Shown here: positions 8,521 to 18,902 of the stretch, in pieces | How positions within the stretch are numbered: position 1 is the first letter of the stretch | Layout: each line of letters starts with the position of its first letter | Source: Bacteroidota bacterium | GTDB lineage: Bacteria; Bacteroidota; Bacteroidia; Flavobacteriales; Flavobacteriaceae | DNA: 64,000 nucleotides | Direction of reading: 5' to 3' | Assembly (NCBI GenBank): GCA_018829465.1 | Contig: JAHJTN010000019.1 | Location: 248,001-312,000 of the forward strand | Notes under the pieces: model-generated | Databases searched by the model: none | What the model saw: the letters and a program-made list of their open reading frames with translations, nothing else | Told to the model about the DNA's origin: nothing | Program-made: the position numbers and the translations under genes

Positions 8521-9497
8521 CAGTCTAAAGATTGATTCTCCAAAGAAGCCTTGCGCAATATTTCTGCAAACTCGTCAGCCGTCAAACTGCCGTAGTAGAA
8601 ATTGATGGGGTTGATGCGCACGCCGTCTTTAAAAATTTCATAGTGCAAATGCGGCGCTTCCGAACGGCCTGTATTTCCCACAAAACCGATGAGATCACCT
8701 CTCTTGACACGCTGCCTGGGTCTTACGTTAAACTTGTAGAGGTGTGCGTAAAAACTTTGATATCCAAAACCGTGATCTATCAAAATATGATTACCATAGC
8801 CCGACATTTTGTTGTTTGCTTCTTTCACCACGCCATCACCCGTAGCATAAATAGGTGTCCCTCTGGGAGCAGTAAAATCCATACCCCAATGCATTTTTCT
8901 CACCTTGGTAAAAGGATCGGAACGCCAGCCAAAACCGGAGGCCATGCGTGTCAAATCTTCGTTGCTCACGGGTTGTATGGCAGGAATTGCGCGAAGCAAC
9001 TTCTCTTTTTCTGTAGCCAATAAGTAAATTTCATCCAAGGATTTAGACTGTACTTCCAATTGCTTGGTCAAAATATCCAAGCGCCGTTTGGTATTGATAA
9101 TCATTTCAGAATTCTGATAGCCTTCAAGATTTCTGTAGCGATTGACCCCGCCAAACCCGGCTTTTCGCTGTTCGTCCGGAATCGGATCTACCTCAAAATA
9201 CACGCGATACAAATTGTTGTCGCGTTCCTCTACATTCTGCAATACCCCTTCCAACAAGTCCAAACGGTTGTTGACTATCTTGTACTGAATTTTCATGTTT
9301 TCCAGTTCGCGCTGCAAAGACAATTCCTGCGGGGTTTTGAGTAGGTCTGTTTGAAGAAAAAAGAAAAGACCAATCAGGGCAAACAACAAAGAAGATAGCA
9401 CAAACAACAGGGTAAGTCGAAACTTTCGACCCGGTTTGGGATCAATTTTTCGATAGGACAAGGTTTCCGGATCGTAATAATATTTTACCTCTGCCAT
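8520..9497 (-). CDS. M23 family cell-wall endopeptidase, membrane-anchored
   Basis: 325 residues from the ATG at 9497 (MAEVKYYYDPETLSYRKI), chosen over an upstream start because this motif is the usual N-terminus of the group. Cytoplasmic stub, one membrane helix (about 26-48), periplasmic coiled coil, then the LytM domain at about 205-300 with zinc ligands in HWGMD and HLHYE. Such proteins cut peptidoglycan peptide crosslinks or, if inactive, activate amidases; here the metal ligands are kept. Divergent from alaS and upstream of the merR gene. Confidence 0.9.
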   Translation of the reverse strand: MAEVKYYYDPETLSYRKIDPKPGRKFRLTLLFVLSSLLFALIGLFFFLQTDLLKTPQELSLQRELENMKIQYKIVNNRLDLLEGVLQNVEERDNNLYRVYFEVDPIPDEQRKAGFGGVNRYRNLEGYQNSEMIINTKRRLDILTKQLEVQSKSLDEIYLLATEKEKLLRAIPAIQPVSNEDLTRMASGFGWRSDPFTKVRKMHWGMDFTAPRGTPIYATGDGVVKEANNKMSGYGNHILIDHGFGYQSFYAHLYKFNVRPRQRVKRGDLIGFVGNTGRSEAPHLHYEIFKDGVRINPINFYYGSLTADEFAEILRKASLENQSLD

Positions 9498-9611
9498 TGT
9501 GCGAATTATGCTATTTTTGCAAACGAAAGTAAATAACCCTACATTAACGAACAAATATAAAAATTGTTTCGGCTATAAACCTAATTAATTTAGAAACCCC
9601 TAGCGCGTCTC

Positions 9612-12260
9612 ATGAATTCAAAAGAAATTAGAGCATTATTTTTAGATTTTTTCAAACAAAAATCACACCAAATTGTCCCTTCTGCCCCACTGGTTTTGAA
9701 GAACGATCCTTCGCTGATGTTTGTCAACGCCGGTATGAATCCCTTCAAAAGTTACTTTTTAGGCAACGAAAAAGCACCCAGTGCGCGCATTGCCGACACG
9801 CAAAAATGCCTTCGGGTTTCGGGCAAACACAACGACTTGGAAGATGTGGGTATTGACACCTATCACCATACGCTATTTGAAATGCTGGGCAATTGGTCAT
9901 TTGGCGATCCGGCAGATCCTCGTGTGGGTTATTTTAAGAAGGAAGCCATAGCTTGGGCTTGGGAATTGCTGACGGAGGTTTACAAAATAGACAAAAACAG
10001 CTTGTATGTAACCATCTTTGAAGGTGACCAATCTGAAGGTTTGGAGAAAGATACCGAAGCCTACCAATATTGGAAGGAATGGATTTCGGAGGACCGCGTT
10101 TTATTGGGAAACAAGAAAGATAATTTTTGGGAAATGGGCGACCAAGGTCCTTGCGGTCCGTGTTCTGAAATTCACGTGGACATTCGTACCGATGCTGAAA
10201 AAGCGGAAGTGCCGGGACATCAATTGGTCAATCAAGACCATCCGCAAGTGGTAGAAATATGGAACTTGGTTTTCATTCAGTACAACCGAAAAGCGGATGG
10301 ACAGTTAGAAAACCTTCCGGCCAAACACATCGATACCGGCATGGGTTTTGAACGTTTGTGTATGGTGTTGCAAGGCAAAACTACCAACTACGAAACGGAT
10401 GTTTTCACACCCCTGATTCAAAAGATTGAAGCGGAAACGAATCAAAAATATACGTTTGGAAAAACGACTCCTGATGCCGAAAAAACCAATATTGCCATTC
10501 GGGTGATTGCCGACCACATTCGCGCGGTGTCTTTTGCAATTGCCGATGGACAGTTGCCCTCAAATACCGGTGCCGGATACGTCATTCGCCGCATTTTGAG
10601 GCGGGCCATTCGCTATGGATTTTCTTTTTTAAATGCCAAAGAGGCCTTTTTGCACAAATTGGTAGCCACGCTTACCTTACAAATGGGCGAAGCATTTCCC
10701 GAATTGACTTCTCAACAAAATTTTATAGAAAATGTCATTCGCGAGGAAGAAAATAATTTTCTCAGAACCCTTGAATTGGGTTTACAGCAGCTCGAAAATT
10801 TGATACAAAACGCAAACCACAAAACCCTTTCGGGACAAAAAGCATTCGAACTATTTGACACTTATGGTTTTCCAAAAGATTTGACGGCACTTATACTCAA
10901 GGAAAAAGGCTGGCAATTGGATGAATCCGGATTTGAAACTGAGATGGCGCAACAGAAAAGCCGCTCGCGTGCCGCTTCCCAAGTCTCCACAGAAGATTGG
11001 GTGGTGTTGCAAAAAGAGACCCAAACAGATTTTGTAGGCTACGACCACACAAATGCCCAAGCCAAAATATTGAGATACAGAAAGGTGGCTTCAAAAAAAG
11101 AAGGCATTTTCTATCAAATTGTTTTAGATAAAACACCTTTCTACCCGGAAGGTGGCGGACAAGTTGGCGACTGCGGAAAACTCATTTTTTCTGATGAAAC
11201 CATCGAGGTGTTGGACACCAAAAAAGAAAATAGCTTGGTGTTGCACATCACCCAAAAACTGCCCAAAAATCCGAAAGCGATTTTAACCGCCGAAATAGAC
11301 GTGGCCAAGCGGAATGACACCGCTAAAAACCACACGGCTACGCATTTGCTTCACCATGCTTTGCGCCAAGTATTGGGTGAACATGTTTCGCAAAAAGGCT
11401 CTTTGGTCAATGACCAACATCTGCGTTTTGACTTTGCACACTTTGCAAAATTATCCGTTGCAGAGATTGCCGAAGTGGAAAGGCTTGTCAATATGCAAAT
11501 AGCTCAAAAACTAGCCTTACAGGAACAGCGCGATGCTAGCTTTGAAGAAGCCGTGGCCGCCGGCGCGATGGCGCTTTTTGGCGAAAAATACGGCGATAAG
11601 GTTCGCAGCATTCAGTTTGGCAAAAGCGTGGAACTCTGCGGTGGCACTCACGTACCAAATTCCGGAGATATTTGGCATTTCAAAATTGTGTCGGAGGGTG
11701 CCGTGGCAGCGGGCATCAGGCGGATTGAAGCCATTACAGGGCGTCGTTTACAGCAATTTTATGAGGAACAGGAACAACAACTCAACCAAATCAAAAGCGC
11801 TTTAAAAAATCCGCAAGATCCGGAAAAAGCCATCGTACAACTGCAACTTGAAAACTTACAACTCAAAAAACAATTAGACGAATGGGCCCGGGAAAAAGCA
11901 TTATCTGTAAAATCTGATTTGGAAAAAGAATTCACCGAAATAAACGGGGTTTTGTTTCTTGCCAAAAAACTGGATTTGGCCCAACAATCTATTAAAGATT
12001 TGGCTTTTGAGTTGGGGCAAAACAGAGACAATCTCTTTGTTCTGATTGCTACGGAAACTGAAGGAAAAGCCATGTTGACTTGTTATATTTCCAAACCGCT
12101 GGCAGAAGCCCGACAGCTCGATGCCGGAAAAGTGGTTCGCGAGTTGGGCAAACTCATACACGGCGGCGGCGGCGGCCAACCGTTCTTTGCCACTGCCGGT
12201 GGAAAAAATCCTGGAGGAATTCCCAAGGCCTTAGAAAAGGCCAAAGATTACGTGCTGTAA
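9612..12260 (+). CDS. alaS: Alanyl-tRNA synthetase
   Basis: 882 residues, full length. The order is normal: class II catalytic core (start [20 protein letters not shown], motif 2 near [13 protein letters not shown]), tRNA-recognition helical domain, editing domain with zinc ligands HTATH (about 570-574) and CGGTH (about 676-680), and C-terminal DHHA1-like domain ending in the glycine-rich GGGGGQP. Charges tRNA-Ala and clears Ser/Gly mischarging. Single-gene unit, divergent from the M23 gene and convergent with the nucleotidyltransferase gene 22 bp away. Confidence 0.98.
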   Translation: MNSKEIRALFLDFFKQKSHQIVPSAPLVLKNDPSLMFVNAGMNPFKSYFLGNEKAPSARIADTQKCLRVSGKHNDLEDVGIDTYHHTLFEMLGNWSFGDPADPRVGYFKKEAIAWAWELLTEVYKIDKNSLYVTIFEGDQSEGLEKDTEAYQYWKEWISEDRVLLGNKKDNFWEMGDQGPCGPCSEIHVDIRTDAEKAEVPGHQLVNQDHPQVVEIWNLVFIQYNRKADGQLENLPAKHIDTGMGFERLCMVLQGKTTNYETDVFTPLIQKIEAETNQKYTFGKTTPDAEKTNIAIRVIADHIRAVSFAIADGQLPSNTGAGYVIRRILRRAIRYGFSFLNAKEAFLHKLVATLTLQMGEAFPELTSQQNFIENVIREEENNFLRTLELGLQQLENLIQNANHKTLSGQKAFELFDTYGFPKDLTALILKEKGWQLDESGFETEMAQQKSRSRAASQVSTEDWVVLQKETQTDFVGYDHTNAQAKILRYRKVASKKEGIFYQIVLDKTPFYPEGGGQVGDCGKLIFSDETIEVLDTKKENSLVLHITQKLPKNPKAILTAEIDVAKRNDTAKNHTATHLLHHALRQVLGEHVSQKGSLVNDQHLRFDFAHFAKLSVAEIAEVERLVNMQIAQKLALQEQRDASFEEAVAAGAMALFGEKYGDKVRSIQFGKSVELCGGTHVPNSGDIWHFKIVSEGAVAAGIRRIEAITGRRLQQFYEEQEQQLNQIKSALKNPQDPEKAIVQLQLENLQLKKQLDEWAREKALSVKSDLEKEFTEINGVLFLAKKLDLAQQSIKDLAFELGQNRDNLFVLIATETEGKAMLTCYISKPLAEARQLDAGKVVRELGKLIHGGGGGQPFFATAGGKNPGGIPKALEKAKDYVL

Positions 12261-12282
12261 GTGTATTTGTCAGGAAAAATTG

Positions 12283-13179
12283 TTACCAAAGTTTGTCCGG
12301 ATATATTTTGGCCGCAACCAGTTGGTTTATTTGGTCTTGAACCCATGGTTTATCTTCCGGATAGGTAACACCAAACCAATCGCTCTGCGTAGGAATAACG
12401 TCAAATTGGGCCAATTTTTCGTCAAGTAAAGCCTGTACAAACAAGGCAATAAAATACTCTGCTTTGGAGTCGGGCGAGATGCTGTTTAAGAACACCAAAA
12501 ATCGCGCTTCAATAAATTGAAACACCTCGGGTGTAAATCCCCAGAAATTCATAGAAACCAAAGTATCATCGGGCAGTGGCGTACACCCCTGCTCTGTCTC
12601 AAAAACAATGTGTTCGTCTTGTCGGTAAATTTTGGTGCGCTCGGCAAAACCGGTGAGCGCGCCTGTCGCATCAAATTCGCATATTCCACGCGAAACGTGT
12701 CCAAACTCTGAAAGCGTGTTGCCAAGCCTAAATCCGACGAGGTTAAAATGCTTGGGGTTGGCTTTGGTATTCAGAAAATCTGCCATCACCTCAAAAGTGT
12801 TTTGCCCATAAAAATCATCCGCATTGACAACACAAAAAGGTGTATGAATGGCGTCTTTAGCGGCCAAAATGGCGTGTGCAGTTCCCCAGGGTTTTTGCCT
12901 GTCCGGAAACGAAAAACCGTAATGGGAAACATCGTTAGATTGGAATGCGAATTCAAAATCGATTTTTCCCGAAATTTTAGGTATGATAAAATCTTTGAAA
13001 GCGGTTTCAAAATCTTCTCGGATGACGAATACTACTTTGCCGAAACCGGCTCTGATGGCATCGTAAATACTGTATTCCAAAATGGTTTCGCCGTTGGGCC
13101 CAAAGCCATCCATTTGTTTGAGGCCGCCGTATCGGCTGCCCATACCGGCTGCCATAATGAGTAGCGTTGGTTTTTGCAT
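12283..13179 (-). CDS. Sugar-phosphate nucleotidyltransferase family protein
   Basis: 298 residues. N-terminal signature LLIMAAGMGSRYGGLKQMD is the nucleotide-binding loop of NTP-transferases, and FCVVNADDFYG carries the metal-binding aspartate pair. Such enzymes make NDP-sugars from a sugar-1-phosphate and NTP; the substrate here is not identifiable. The cupin gene upstream is 4 bp away, and the ATG-start cupin and lipoprotein genes follow on the same strand. May feed the surface glycan pathway at the left of the window, but that is only inference. Confidence 0.82.
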   Translation of the reverse strand: MQKPTLLIMAAGMGSRYGGLKQMDGFGPNGETILEYSIYDAIRAGFGKVVFVIREDFETAFKDFIIPKISGKIDFEFAFQSNDVSHYGFSFPDRQKPWGTAHAILAAKDAIHTPFCVVNADDFYGQNTFEVMADFLNTKANPKHFNLVGFRLGNTLSEFGHVSRGICEFDATGALTGFAERTKIYRQDEHIVFETEQGCTPLPDDTLVSMNFWGFTPEVFQFIEARFLVFLNSISPDSKAEYFIALFVQALLDEKLAQFDVIPTQSDWFGVTYPEDKPWVQDQINQLVAAKIYPDKLW

Positions 13180-13183
13180 AATT

Positions 13184-13552
13184 TTATTCGTTTTCGCGAT
13201 GCACCAAATTTAAGGAAAAAGCGGGGGTACAAACAGACACATAAGTCACCGGCTCATCAAAAGGGTTGGCGTATTGTACGCGCGTATTTTTGTTTATTTT
13301 TATAGACTCACCGGCATTTAAAATAATCTTTTGGCCGTCGATGGTAAATTGTTTTTTTCCGGAAATGACGAGTGTGTATTCATCAAATTCGGGGGTTTGA
13401 AAAGGCTCTTCCCAATGCGGTGGCGCTACCATAAAAGCTATACTTATCGGATTTCCGCCATGTGATGCCAAACCGAAATGTTCGGCGATGTGTTTGCCGT
13501 CTGTAGTAGGGACCACAAATGGTTTTTTTTGAATGAAAAATTTATCGGACAT
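13184..13552 (-). CDS. Small cupin-domain protein
   Basis: 122 residues from the ATG at 13552 (MSDKFFIQKKPFVVP), preferred over a TTG 12 bp upstream that would overlap the neighbouring gene. A single beta-barrel cupin: PHWEEPFQTPEFDEYTLVIS carries the His/Glu metal-ligand motif, and NAGESIKINKNTRVQYANP the second motif. Cupins of this size are sugar isomerases, dioxygenases or ligand sensors; the adjacent sugar nucleotidyltransferase suggests sugar metabolism. Specific substrate unknown. Confidence 0.75.
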   Translation of the reverse strand: MSDKFFIQKKPFVVPTTDGKHIAEHFGLASHGGNPISIAFMVAPPHWEEPFQTPEFDEYTLVISGKKQFTIDGQKIILNAGESIKINKNTRVQYANPFDEPVTYVSVCTPAFSLNLVHRENE

Positions 13553-13557
13553 AAGGC

Positions 13558-14109
13558 TTACCAACTTACGCTAAAATACTTTAAAGGTGCATCATCCGGA
13601 ATTTGAGTTTTGGAAACTTTGGTGGTCGTGTCAAACTTTAAATCGGCGGGTAGAAAGGCCTTGTCTATGACGATGTAAAAATCCTGACCCTCAAAGGAAA
13701 CCATGATATTATTAATCATGTTTTCGATGGATGAAATTTTATATTTTTTGGCAAATTCTCCAAAAGTACTTTTCACATTCAGTCCTTCGGCTGTTTTGTA
13801 GCGTTCGTCTAAAATCTCTACATAACTAATTTGTTGGTTGTTATCCGAAAATTTGGCAGGTATAATTTCCAATAACTTTTTGCCTCCTTTTTGGTAGATA
13901 AACAACTCGCTGGCTACTTTTAGATTGCCGGGCTGATAGCGTTTTACTATAGAATCGTTGGGAAAAAGAGAGTCTAACTTACTTATTTTGGTTTCTTTGG
14001 TAATTTTTCCTACTTGTCCGTTAGTTATCAAAAATTCGGTATCTTTTTGGCAGGAGATCAACATTACCGATAGTATTGAAAAAAAAAGTGTTTTGAGGCT
14101 GTTCTTCAT
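13558..14109 (-). CDS. Predicted lipoprotein of unknown function
   Basis: 183 residues from the ATG at 14109 (MKNSLKTLFFSILSVMLISC), chosen because the longer frame would put 43 unlikely residues before a clear lipoprotein signal. Cys20 is the predicted lipidation site. The mature part is a mixed alpha/beta protein with no motif I recognise (TKISKLDSLFPNDSIVKRY, EGQDFYIVIDKAFLP). Its pattern suggests a periplasmic beta-domain protein on the membrane. It precedes the cupin gene by 5 bp on the same strand. Confidence 0.7.
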   Translation of the reverse strand: MKNSLKTLFFSILSVMLISCQKDTEFLITNGQVGKITKETKISKLDSLFPNDSIVKRYQPGNLKVASELFIYQKGGKKLLEIIPAKFSDNNQQISYVEILDERYKTAEGLNVKSTFGEFAKKYKISSIENMINNIMVSFEGQDFYIVIDKAFLPADLKFDTTTKVSKTQIPDDAPLKYFSVSW

Positions 14110-14275
14110 TTGCTTATATTTATTTGTTTTGGTCAACTGTAGTGCCAAATCCTTTATTTTTGTTGATTTGATAAATGTTTCAACGGGCATTACATAACTG
14201 TAAAATAATGGTTGTACGCGTTTGTTTGTGGTTGGCAAACTTACTTAATTTTAAAAAAATTTTGTTGTAAAATAA

Positions 14276-15817
14276 TCATTTTCTCATAGCCCTTGTCAGA
14301 ATACCCATCACGCCCCTGATGAAAGTGGCACTGGTGAGTACCTTCAAAATGGGGTTGGTGGCGCTACTGCGCGTGGACGAACGCCTTCTGGAAAAAGTTT
14401 CTGTGGGTTTTCTTTTGAGTTCGGTTTCTTTTTGGCGTTGTGCTTCTCTGGCAAATTGTTCGGCACGTGCAATCTTGTCATTTAGTATTTCGTAGGCGCT
14501 TTCGCGGTCTATGGTTTTGTTGTATTTTTTACTGAGTTTGGAAACCGCAACCAAACCCGTTATTTCAGTTGGACTGAGAATATCCATTCTACTTTTGGGT
14601 GCGCGGAGCATGGTGGCCGCCAGTGGTGTCGGGATGCCTTTTTCATTGAGTGCAGAAACTAGGGCTTCACCGATGCCAAGCGAGGTCAACACTTCGTCAG
14701 TTTTATAAAACTCGGAGATGGGATAATTTTCTGCGGTAAGTTTAATCGCTTTTCGGTCTTTGGCCGTAAATGCGCGCAAAGCGTGCTGGATTTTTAAACC
14801 CAATTGGCTCAAAACTGCATCGGGCACATCTGTGGGGTTTTGGGTTACGAAATACAAGCCGACACCTTTAGAACGTATGAGTTTTACAATGTTTTCAATC
14901 TGATTGAGCAGTTCCGCCGAAGCCTGGTCAAAGATGAGATGGGCTTCATCCAAAAAAATAACGAGTTCGGGCCTTCCGGTGTCGCCCTGTTCCGGAAAAG
15001 TGCTGTAGATTTCAGCCAAAAGCCCGAGCATAAAAGTCGAAAAAAGATGGGGCTTGTCTTGTATATCTGTCAGCCGAACAATATTGATGTAGCCCTGTCC
15101 TTTTTCGTTGAGCCTGAGTAAATCTGACACGTCAAAAGAAGGTTCGCCAAAAAACACATCAGCGCCTTGTTGCTCGAGGGCTACAATATTTCGCATGATG
15201 GCACCGGTAGAAGTGGTGGAGATCCGACCGTATTCGCGTTCGAGTTCTTCTTTGCCTTCTTCTGTTGCATACTGCAATAATTTTCGCAAATCTTTCAAGT
15301 CTAAAAGCGGGAGGCTGTTGTCGTCGGCATATTTGAAAATGACCGATATGATACCCGCTTGCACCTCCGATAGGTTGAGCATACGCGAAAACAAGACCGG
15401 CCCAAACTCTGAAACTGTAGATCGAAGCCTTGCGCCGGGTTCGGCAGAGAGGCTCAGGAGTTCCACCGGGTATGCTGCCGGTTCGTAGGGAATTTGCAAC
15501 TTTTCGTGCCGTTCTCTTATCTTCGGATTTTCTGCTGCGGCTGTTGCAATGCCGCTTAAATCACCCTTGATGTCCATCATCAGAACCGGAATGCCTTTTT
15601 CTGACAATAGTTCGGAGATAATTTGCAGCGTTTTGGTTTTTCCGGTTCCGGTAGCACCGGCAATCAAACCGTGTCTGTTGAGCGTTTTTAGCGGTACACG
15701 CACGGGTGCATCGGGTATCGGAACGCCCGCCAACATCCCTTTGCCCAACTCGATGTAGTCGCCTTTAAAAGTATAACCTTTGGATAAGGTATCTGTAAAT
15801 TTTTCTAACTGAGTCAT
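14276..15817 (-). CDS. HerA-like / DUF853 ATPase (YjgR type)
   Basis: 513 residues. Walker A GATGTGKTK (about 53-61), a MMDIKGDLSG segment, Walker B LVIFLDEAHLIF (about 263-274), sensor region YFVTQNPTDVP and a basic C-terminal tail (KRKPTETFSRRRSS). Members of this helicase-HerA-like family are cytosolic P-loop ATPases; the biological role in bacteria is unclear. The length is normal. It is a monocistronic minus-strand gene; 150 bp of AT-rich sequence separate its start from the repeat element at 15969. Confidence 0.88.
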   Translation of the reverse strand: MTQLEKFTDTLSKGYTFKGDYIELGKGMLAGVPIPDAPVRVPLKTLNRHGLIAGATGTGKTKTLQIISELLSEKGIPVLMMDIKGDLSGIATAAAENPKIRERHEKLQIPYEPAAYPVELLSLSAEPGARLRSTVSEFGPVLFSRMLNLSEVQAGIISVIFKYADDNSLPLLDLKDLRKLLQYATEEGKEELEREYGRISTTSTGAIMRNIVALEQQGADVFFGEPSFDVSDLLRLNEKGQGYINIVRLTDIQDKPHLFSTFMLGLLAEIYSTFPEQGDTGRPELVIFLDEAHLIFDQASAELLNQIENIVKLIRSKGVGLYFVTQNPTDVPDAVLSQLGLKIQHALRAFTAKDRKAIKLTAENYPISEFYKTDEVLTSLGIGEALVSALNEKGIPTPLAATMLRAPKSRMDILSPTEITGLVAVSKLSKKYNKTIDRESAYEILNDKIARAEQFAREAQRQKETELKRKPTETFSRRRSSTRSSATNPILKVLTSATFIRGVMGILTRAMRK

Positions 15818-15968
15818 CCATTCAAATTTTTGTCTAAATTTATGCTTATTTTTACATTACACAAATGGATTAGTAAAACAAAACACAATGAGGAAGTTTT
15901 AGAAACGAGTTGTATATTGATTTATGAAAAATTAGAAAAATCTATTTTAAACAAACACTTTCCTATAT

Positions 15969-16082
15969 ATGAAACGCCCATGTGAAAATTTTGCACACAG
16001 GAGCATGATTATCCTAGGGCGTTCCAAGCCTGTGCTGAGCACAGTCGAAGCATGACCGTTGAAAACTAATAATTATATACAC
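15969..16082 (+). repeat. MKRPC element, copy B, with inserted CTGAGCACAGTCGAAGCA segment
   Basis: Starts ATGAAACGCCCATGT and has a 28-codon frame beginning MKRPCENFAHRSMIILGRS and ending with TGA at 16053-16055. Compared with the copies at 57810 and 63018 it carries an extra segment after GTTCC, which includes the perfect palindrome CTGTGCTGAGCACAG. It ends in AATTATATACAC directly before the ATG of the Rid lipoprotein gene at 16083. Confidence 0.78.
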
Positions 16083-16529
16083 ATGAAATCTCTTATTGCT
16101 TTTCTACTCGTTTTTTTATTGGGGTTGGTTGGGGTCAACTCTTGCGAGCAAACGCCAAAGGCCGAGTTTATCAAATCGCAACACCCCAAGCGTCAAAACA
16201 CACCTTTTTCGGCTGCGGTACGCAGTGGAAATTTGCTGTTTTTATCCGGTCAAATTGGACGGAATCACGACACAGGTATTTTACCGGAAGGCATCGCAGC
16301 ACAAACAAGGCAAGCCATTCAAAATATTGAAGCGGTTTTAAAACACAACAACAGCTCGTTGGACAAAGTAATTAAATGCACAGTAATCCTATCAGATATT
16401 AGTGATTTTGAAGCTTTTAACGCTGAGTACGTCAAATATTTCCCAAACAAACCGGCGCGAACTACCTTTGCCGCTTCCGGCTTGGCCGGCCAAGCACTTA
16501 TTGAAATTGATGTCATAGCTGAGCCTTAA
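16083..16529 (+). CDS. Rid (YjgF/YER057c) family protein, predicted lipoprotein
   Basis: 148 residues from the ATG at 16083. A lipoprotein signal (LLGLVGVNSC, Cys about 20) precedes a standard Rid domain: GNLLFLSGQIG, and NKPARTTFAASGL with the Arg that binds the carboxylate in active RidA enzymes, ending IEIDVIAEP. RidA hydrolyses reactive enamines/imines and is normally cytosolic, so an exported copy is unusual. Its start codon is the terminal ATGAAA of repeat copy B. A second exported Rid protein lies at 50333. Confidence 0.88.
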   Translation: MKSLIAFLLVFLLGLVGVNSCEQTPKAEFIKSQHPKRQNTPFSAAVRSGNLLFLSGQIGRNHDTGILPEGIAAQTRQAIQNIEAVLKHNNSSLDKVIKCTVILSDISDFEAFNAEYVKYFPNKPARTTFAASGLAGQALIEIDVIAEP

Positions 16530-16675
16530 TTTTTCCAGAATCTTCTTAATCAGACATTTGGCAGTAATTCTAAACTTTGAAACTTGGCATTTTAATTGTT
16601 ATACCCTTTGTTTGAATACGCAAAATCTTAGAACATTTTGGGATTCCCTAGCGGATATTTACAAATATTGACAAA

Positions 16676-17773
16676 ATGAATAAATTAAAATTCTCAAAGG
16701 ACGAAGGCTCTGACTTCTACAAAGAATTGAACGGAAGAATCGAACAGTACTTTTCTGAAAAAGGAATTCGTAAGACAGGAAACAAGAAAATGATTTTTAA
16801 AATCATACTCTATTTCAGTCTTGATATCTTGTTTTATGGACTTATGGTTACCTGCAATACGACTTTAGGCTTTTTCATTTTTTATTTATTAATGGGACTT
16901 TCAGTACTTTTGACCGCTTTTAATATTTCGCACGATGCTGCACACGGAGTGGCAGTAAAAAGTAAATTTTGGAACAAAGTACTGTTTTCAATAAGTTTTA
17001 ATCTACAAGGTAACAATGCTTACGTATGGGGAAAGAATCACAACGAGTCACATCATTTATATACCAATGTAGAAGGAAGTGACATAGATGTTTTAAACAA
17101 CCCATTATTCCGAATGACTGAAAGCCAAAAATTAAAATGGTTTCATCGGTATCAGTTCATTTATGCTCCATTTTTATATCTACTTTATTCTTTGAATTGG
17201 TTCTTCTTTAGAGAAACTTTGATGCTTTTAAATTATTCTAGCAGGACTATAAAAGTTGAAATCCCAAGAAATGAAGTAGTCAAATTGGTTTTTTATAAAC
17301 TTCTCTATATAGGGTATATGATTATTCTCCCTATTTACTTATTGCCCTTTGGATGGGAAACCGTTTTGTTAGCATTCTTATTAAATCATTTTATGGTGTC
17401 TTTGTTGTTTGTGGGAGTTTTAGGTGTTTCTCATTTATCGGATTATGTTGAACATCCTGTGCCTGACCAGAATAATAAATTGAATATGAGTTGGCCAAAA
17501 TTACAAATGTGTACTTCGGTTGACTATAATGCAGACAGTAAATTTTTTAATTGGACATTAGGCGGTTTTAATGCCCACGCACTGCACCATTTGTTACCGA
17601 ACATTTCTCATGTTCACTATTTAGAAATTCTTCCAATATTTAGAGCGTTGGCTCAAAAACACGGTCTGAACTATATGGAAATGCCTTACAGGAAATCATT
17701 GGCATCACATTTCAGATTTTTAAAGGGAATGGGAACTCGGCAAAAATTTAAACCAATACCTTTTGCGAGATAA
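16676..17773 (+). CDS. Membrane fatty acid desaturase (first of a pair)
   Basis: 365 residues with four or more membrane helices and the three histidine boxes of di-iron desaturases: HDAAH (about 86-90), HNESHH (about 122-127) and HALHH (about 301-305). Such enzymes introduce a double bond into acyl-CoA or lipid-bound acyl chains in the inner membrane. The gene is AT-rich (15-20 G/C per 60 bases in the two lines counted) and overlaps the next desaturase gene by 11 bp. Chain position specificity is unknown. The module is bounded by MKRPC repeats on both sides. Confidence 0.92.
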   Translation: MNKLKFSKDEGSDFYKELNGRIEQYFSEKGIRKTGNKKMIFKIILYFSLDILFYGLMVTCNTTLGFFIFYLLMGLSVLLTAFNISHDAAHGVAVKSKFWNKVLFSISFNLQGNNAYVWGKNHNESHHLYTNVEGSDIDVLNNPLFRMTESQKLKWFHRYQFIYAPFLYLLYSLNWFFFRETLMLLNYSSRTIKVEIPRNEVVKLVFYKLLYIGYMIILPIYLLPFGWETVLLAFLLNHFMVSLLFVGVLGVSHLSDYVEHPVPDQNNKLNMSWPKLQMCTSVDYNADSKFFNWTLGGFNAHALHHLLPNISHVHYLEILPIFRALAQKHGLNYMEMPYRKSLASHFRFLKGMGTRQKFKPIPFAR

Positions 17774-18842
17774 ACACATTTATATCGCCCAACACAGTGA
17801 ATTACTCAAATCTATTTACACTCAAGTAGATGAGCAGCTTGTTATAGACAAGAAAATGTTTCTGTTGAAGATTTGGGCTAAGTTTATCTTCTACTTTTTA
17901 TTTTTCGTTTCTGCTTATTCACTTTTATTTTTGCTTGACTCTCCTAATTATTTCATTTGCAGCTTTGTGCTTTACGGATTTGTGTCATTACTATTTGCTT
18001 TCAATTTTTCACACGATTTTTCTCACAACACTATTTTCAAAAATAAAAAACTGAATAACCTTTGTTTTATTATTATTTACACCATTGTTGGTGCACATGC
18101 AGAAGCTTGGAAGCAAAGACACATCAAATCACATCACTACGCGCCAAATGTGAAAGACTATGATTCTGATTTGAAAATAACTAAATTGATAAGGGTCATT
18201 CCAAACAGCGAGCACTTTTGGTATCATAAGTTTCAACACTTTTATGCTCCTTTTGCATACACCACTTATTCGCTTTTCTGGGTTTTCATCAAGGATTTTG
18301 TAATTCTATTTTCAAAAGACGAATACACAGAAAAGAAAGGGTTCAAATATCATCTTTCATTTTGGACGCAAAAGACTTTTTATCTGACCTTCATACTTGT
18401 TTTACCAATGCTTTTCTCAGGACAAGCTTGGTTTATTGTTTTGACAGGTTTTTTTCTGATGCACTTAACTCAGTCTTTGTTCTTACTCTTCACATTCTTT
18501 ATGACGCATCACGTTGAAGAAACTGAATATCCTACGACAGATGATAACGGTTATATCCAGACATCTTGGCTAATGAACCAAATAAAAAGTTCAAATGATA
18601 TGCACCCATTTAGCGAAACTGCGAACTTCATACTAGGCGGATTCAACAATCACATTGCACATCATTTGTTTCCACATATTCATCACATTCATTACCCCAA
18701 ACTCAATAGAATATTGTATGACACTTTACTTGAGAATAATATAAAACCAAATCAAACAACTTATTGGGGTGGTATTGTATCTCACATGAAACTACTAAAA
18801 CACATGGGTATTGTGAAAAACATTGACAATGAAAACACTTGA
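17763..18842 (+). CDS. Membrane fatty acid desaturase (second of a pair)
   Basis: 359 residues, paralogue of the upstream gene, with the histidine boxes HDFSH (about 80-84), RHIKSHH (about 118-124) and HIAHH. The start is set at TTG 17763: no ATG exists upstream before the in-frame stop at 17721, and the segment before the first internal ATG (17856) aligns with the paralogue's N-terminus. It overlaps the previous stop by 11 bp, so translation is coupled. Probably acts on the product or a related acyl chain of the first enzyme, but this is inference. Confidence 0.88.
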   Translation: MRDKHIYIAQHSELLKSIYTQVDEQLVIDKKMFLLKIWAKFIFYFLFFVSAYSLLFLLDSPNYFICSFVLYGFVSLLFAFNFSHDFSHNTIFKNKKLNNLCFIIIYTIVGAHAEAWKQRHIKSHHYAPNVKDYDSDLKITKLIRVIPNSEHFWYHKFQHFYAPFAYTTYSLFWVFIKDFVILFSKDEYTEKKGFKYHLSFWTQKTFYLTFILVLPMLFSGQAWFIVLTGFFLMHLTQSLFLLFTFFMTHHVEETEYPTTDDNGYIQTSWLMNQIKSSNDMHPFSETANFILGGFNNHIAHHLFPHIHHIHYPKLNRILYDTLLENNIKPNQTTYWGGIVSHMKLLKHMGIVKNIDNENT

Positions 18843-18902
18843 AGTACACCTAGACGTAAGTAAGGATTAAATCTCATTATGAATCAATTTGTGATTTGTA
18901 AG

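Noticed and set aside
16026-16055. CTGTGCTGAGCACAGTCGAAG segments as operator sites
   Set aside because: They recur as inserts inside MKRPC repeats and resemble widespread bacterial GAGCGCAGTCGAAG-type repeats, so repeat origin is the simpler explanation.
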